Shown: piece after piece, positions 14,278 through 15,411 of the stretch
Layout of the letters: the number at the start of each line of letters is the position of its first letter
How positions within the stretch are numbered: position 1 is the stretch's first letter
Translations under genes and position numbers: made by a program
From: an uncultured Eubacteriales bacterium
Lineage (GTDB): Bacteria; Bacillota; Clostridia; Oscillospirales; CAG-272
Reading direction: 5' to 3'
DNA length: 15,411 bases
NCBI GenBank assembly: GCA_900556615.1
Contig: USPP01000009.1
Coordinates: 1-15,411, forward strand
The notes under the pieces: generated by a model
Database searches by the model: none
What the model saw: the letters and a program-made list of their open reading frames with translations, nothing else
What the model was told of the DNA's origin: nothing

Positions 14278-14925
14278 TCACCCTTTGTAGTAATCGAGCT
14301 TCTTTTCGATTTTTCCGAAAAGAATCGTAAGTATTCCGCAAAACAAAAGATAAAACGCTCCGACATAAAAGAGAGGCCAAATAATGGCATAACCCGCAAC
14401 AATATCGTCTGCCGCTTTTACAAGCTCTATAACCGCAACTACACGCGCCAAAGATGTGTCTTTTACAAGTGTAATAATTTCATTGCTCATCGGAGGAATA
14501 ATGCGTTTGATTACTTGCTTAAGAATAATCCTGAAAAAGATCTGACTCCTGGTCATACCGAGAACCTGACCTGCCTCATATTGTCCTTTAGGTATGGAAG
14601 CAATACCGCCACGATATATTTCCGAAAAATACGCCGCGTAATTAATAATAAATGCAACGAGAACCGCAAGAAGCCTGTTGCTCATAGGAACATGGAATAA
14701 CAGACCGGGACCGTAAAAAACAATTATTACCTGCAGCATCAGAGGCGTGCCTCTTATAATCCATACAAAAACCCGCATGAACCATGCAATCGGCTTTATT
14801 TTTGACATAGAACCAAAGGTTATCAGCAATCCGAGAGGTACCGCGCAAATTAATGTAACAAAAAAAATTAAAAGTGTGGTTTCAAATCCGCTGATAAGCT
14901 CCGCAGTTACTCGAATAAACGACAT
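14278..14925 (-). CDS. Polar amino-acid ABC transporter, permease
   Basis: A 215-residue inner-membrane permease of the HisM/GlnP family with about five hydrophobic helices. It carries the early RGTPLMLQ segment (58-65) and the cytoplasmic coupling loop [20 protein letters not shown] (117-136), which docks on the ATPase. The ribosome binding site GAAAGGG (complement of 14933-14939) is seven bases before the ATG. It is the middle gene of the operon, between the binding protein and the ATPase. A single permease gene suggests a homodimeric channel. Substrate cannot be told from sequence; polar amino acids such as Gln, His or cystine are usual for the family. Confidence 0.93.
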   Translation of the reverse strand: MSFIRVTAELISGFETTLLIFFVTLICAVPLGLLITFGSMSKIKPIAWFMRVFVWIIRGTPLMLQVIIVFYGPGLLFHVPMSNRLLAVLVAFIINYAAYFSEIYRGGIASIPKGQYEAGQVLGMTRSQIFFRIILKQVIKRIIPPMSNEIITLVKDTSLARVVAVIELVKAADDIVAGYAIIWPLFYVGAFYLLFCGILTILFGKIEKKLDYYKG

Positions 14926-14958
14926 ATTGTTGCCCTTTCAAATGAAATTCGCACACAC

Positions 14959-14996
14959 AAACACCTGACAGGAGATCGGTTCCACATCAGGTGTTT
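14959..14996 (-). terminator. Intercistronic hairpin between binding-protein and permease genes
   Basis: AAACACCTGA (14959-14968) pairs with TCAGGTGTTT (14987-14996) over ten bases, with three inner pairs GGA/TCC. On the minus strand the following sequence is only mildly T-rich, so it is likely a partial terminator or a 3'-end stabiliser. Such hairpins after a binding-protein gene commonly keep that protein in excess over its permease. Confidence 0.55.
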
Positions 14997-15053
14997 CAGC
15001 GTAATTATAATTTTATATCTCTATGTTTTTCTAAAAGAGGCAAATCCAATGAT

Positions 15054-15411
15054 TTATCCTTTTTGATTCGAAATAAGCTGTTCAGCAACACCGTACTTTT
15101 CCGCTATTTTATTAAGCGTACCGTCGGCAATCAGCTCGTTGATCGCTGCATTTACTTTTTCAAGCGTTACAGGACTGTCTTTTCTGAATCCGATAGCATA
15201 TTCCTCATAGGAGAGCTTCAGATTACTTACAATCATAAGATCGCTGTAATCGGTATTATCTCCTACAGAGGAGACAGCCATGACATAGTCAACGATTGCT
15301 ATATCCGCTGTCCCGGATTTCACTTCGATAAGTGCTTTTGTCTGTGTATCAACGCTTGTATAGTTCTTTTTGAGATGTTCATCCGCTTCGATGGCTTTCT
15401 CCCCTGCCGAC
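15054..15411 (-). CDS. Amino-acid ABC transporter substrate-binding protein (C-terminal part)
   Basis: The frame is open to the window edge, giving the last 118 residues of a family-3 extracellular solute-binding protein; the signal peptide and first lobe lie outside. The visible part includes TKALIEVKSGTADIAIVDY, YAIGFRKDSP and the closing VNAAINELIADGTLNKIAEKYG, the usual end of this family. The protein captures the amino acid outside the cell and hands it to the permease. It is the first gene of the operon within view, separated from the permease by 128 bases that carry the hairpin at 14959-14996. Internal GTG or ATG codons are not real starts because homology continues upstream of them. 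Confidence 0.93.
   Translation of the reverse strand, partial: SAGEKAIEADEHLKKNYTSVDTQTKALIEVKSGTADIAIVDYVMAVSSVGDNTDYSDLMIVSNLKLSYEEYAIGFRKDSPVTLEKVNAAINELIADGTLNKIAEKYGVAEQLISNQKG

Overview
The window looks like a chromosomal stretch from an uncultured, low-to-mid G+C Firmicute of the class Clostridia, of the gut Oscillospiraceae/Ruminococcaceae kind. The reasons are an AddAB recombination nuclease pair instead of RecBCD, a DUF4830 protein, an EgsA-type glycerol-1-phosphate dehydrogenase, strong AGGAGG-type ribosome binding sites, and a degenerate interspersed repeat whose spurious translation (VTPLPTKFGEA-like) I associate from memory with such genomes.

Layout. 1-4769 (+): the 3' end of addB, then complete addA. 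4816-5313 (-): a small membrane-anchored DUF4830 protein, convergent with addA. 5384-6559 (+): sn-glycerol-1-phosphate dehydrogenase. 6679-8637 (+): a 652-residue membrane protein with an M48-peptidase-like domain whose HExxH zinc motif reads AEMGL, followed by TPR-like helices. 8671-9986 (-): a two-gene operon of unknown function, a Cys-rich protein made of two tandem CxxC units and then a C-terminally anchored membrane protein, closed by a good terminator. 9987-10426: a non-coding switch-like region. Two exact 18-bp inverted repeats enclose 211 bp that hold a plus-strand terminator and a near-consensus promoter. 10427-11269 (-): a tyrosine recombinase with all catalytic residues. 11270-11853: non-coding, with a recombinase promoter candidate and a large foldback. 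11854-12531 (+): a SleB/CwlJ-type cell-wall hydrolase with a peptidoglycan-binding domain. 12532-13495: a repeat graveyard with three degenerate copies of one MITE-like element and a very strong hairpin terminator. 13496-15411 (-): a polar amino-acid ABC transporter (ATPase, permease, partial binding protein) transcribed into the window.

How parts work together. AddA and AddB form the helicase-nuclease that processes double-strand ends. The transporter genes form one operon (binding protein, permease, ATPase), with a hairpin after the binding-protein gene that could set its excess over the membrane parts. The most interesting proposal is a phase-variation switch at 10143-10389: the adjacent recombinase may invert the segment, so that the promoter, now pointing into a terminator, would instead fire into the Cys-rich/membrane-protein operon. 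This is an inference from layout and has not been shown.
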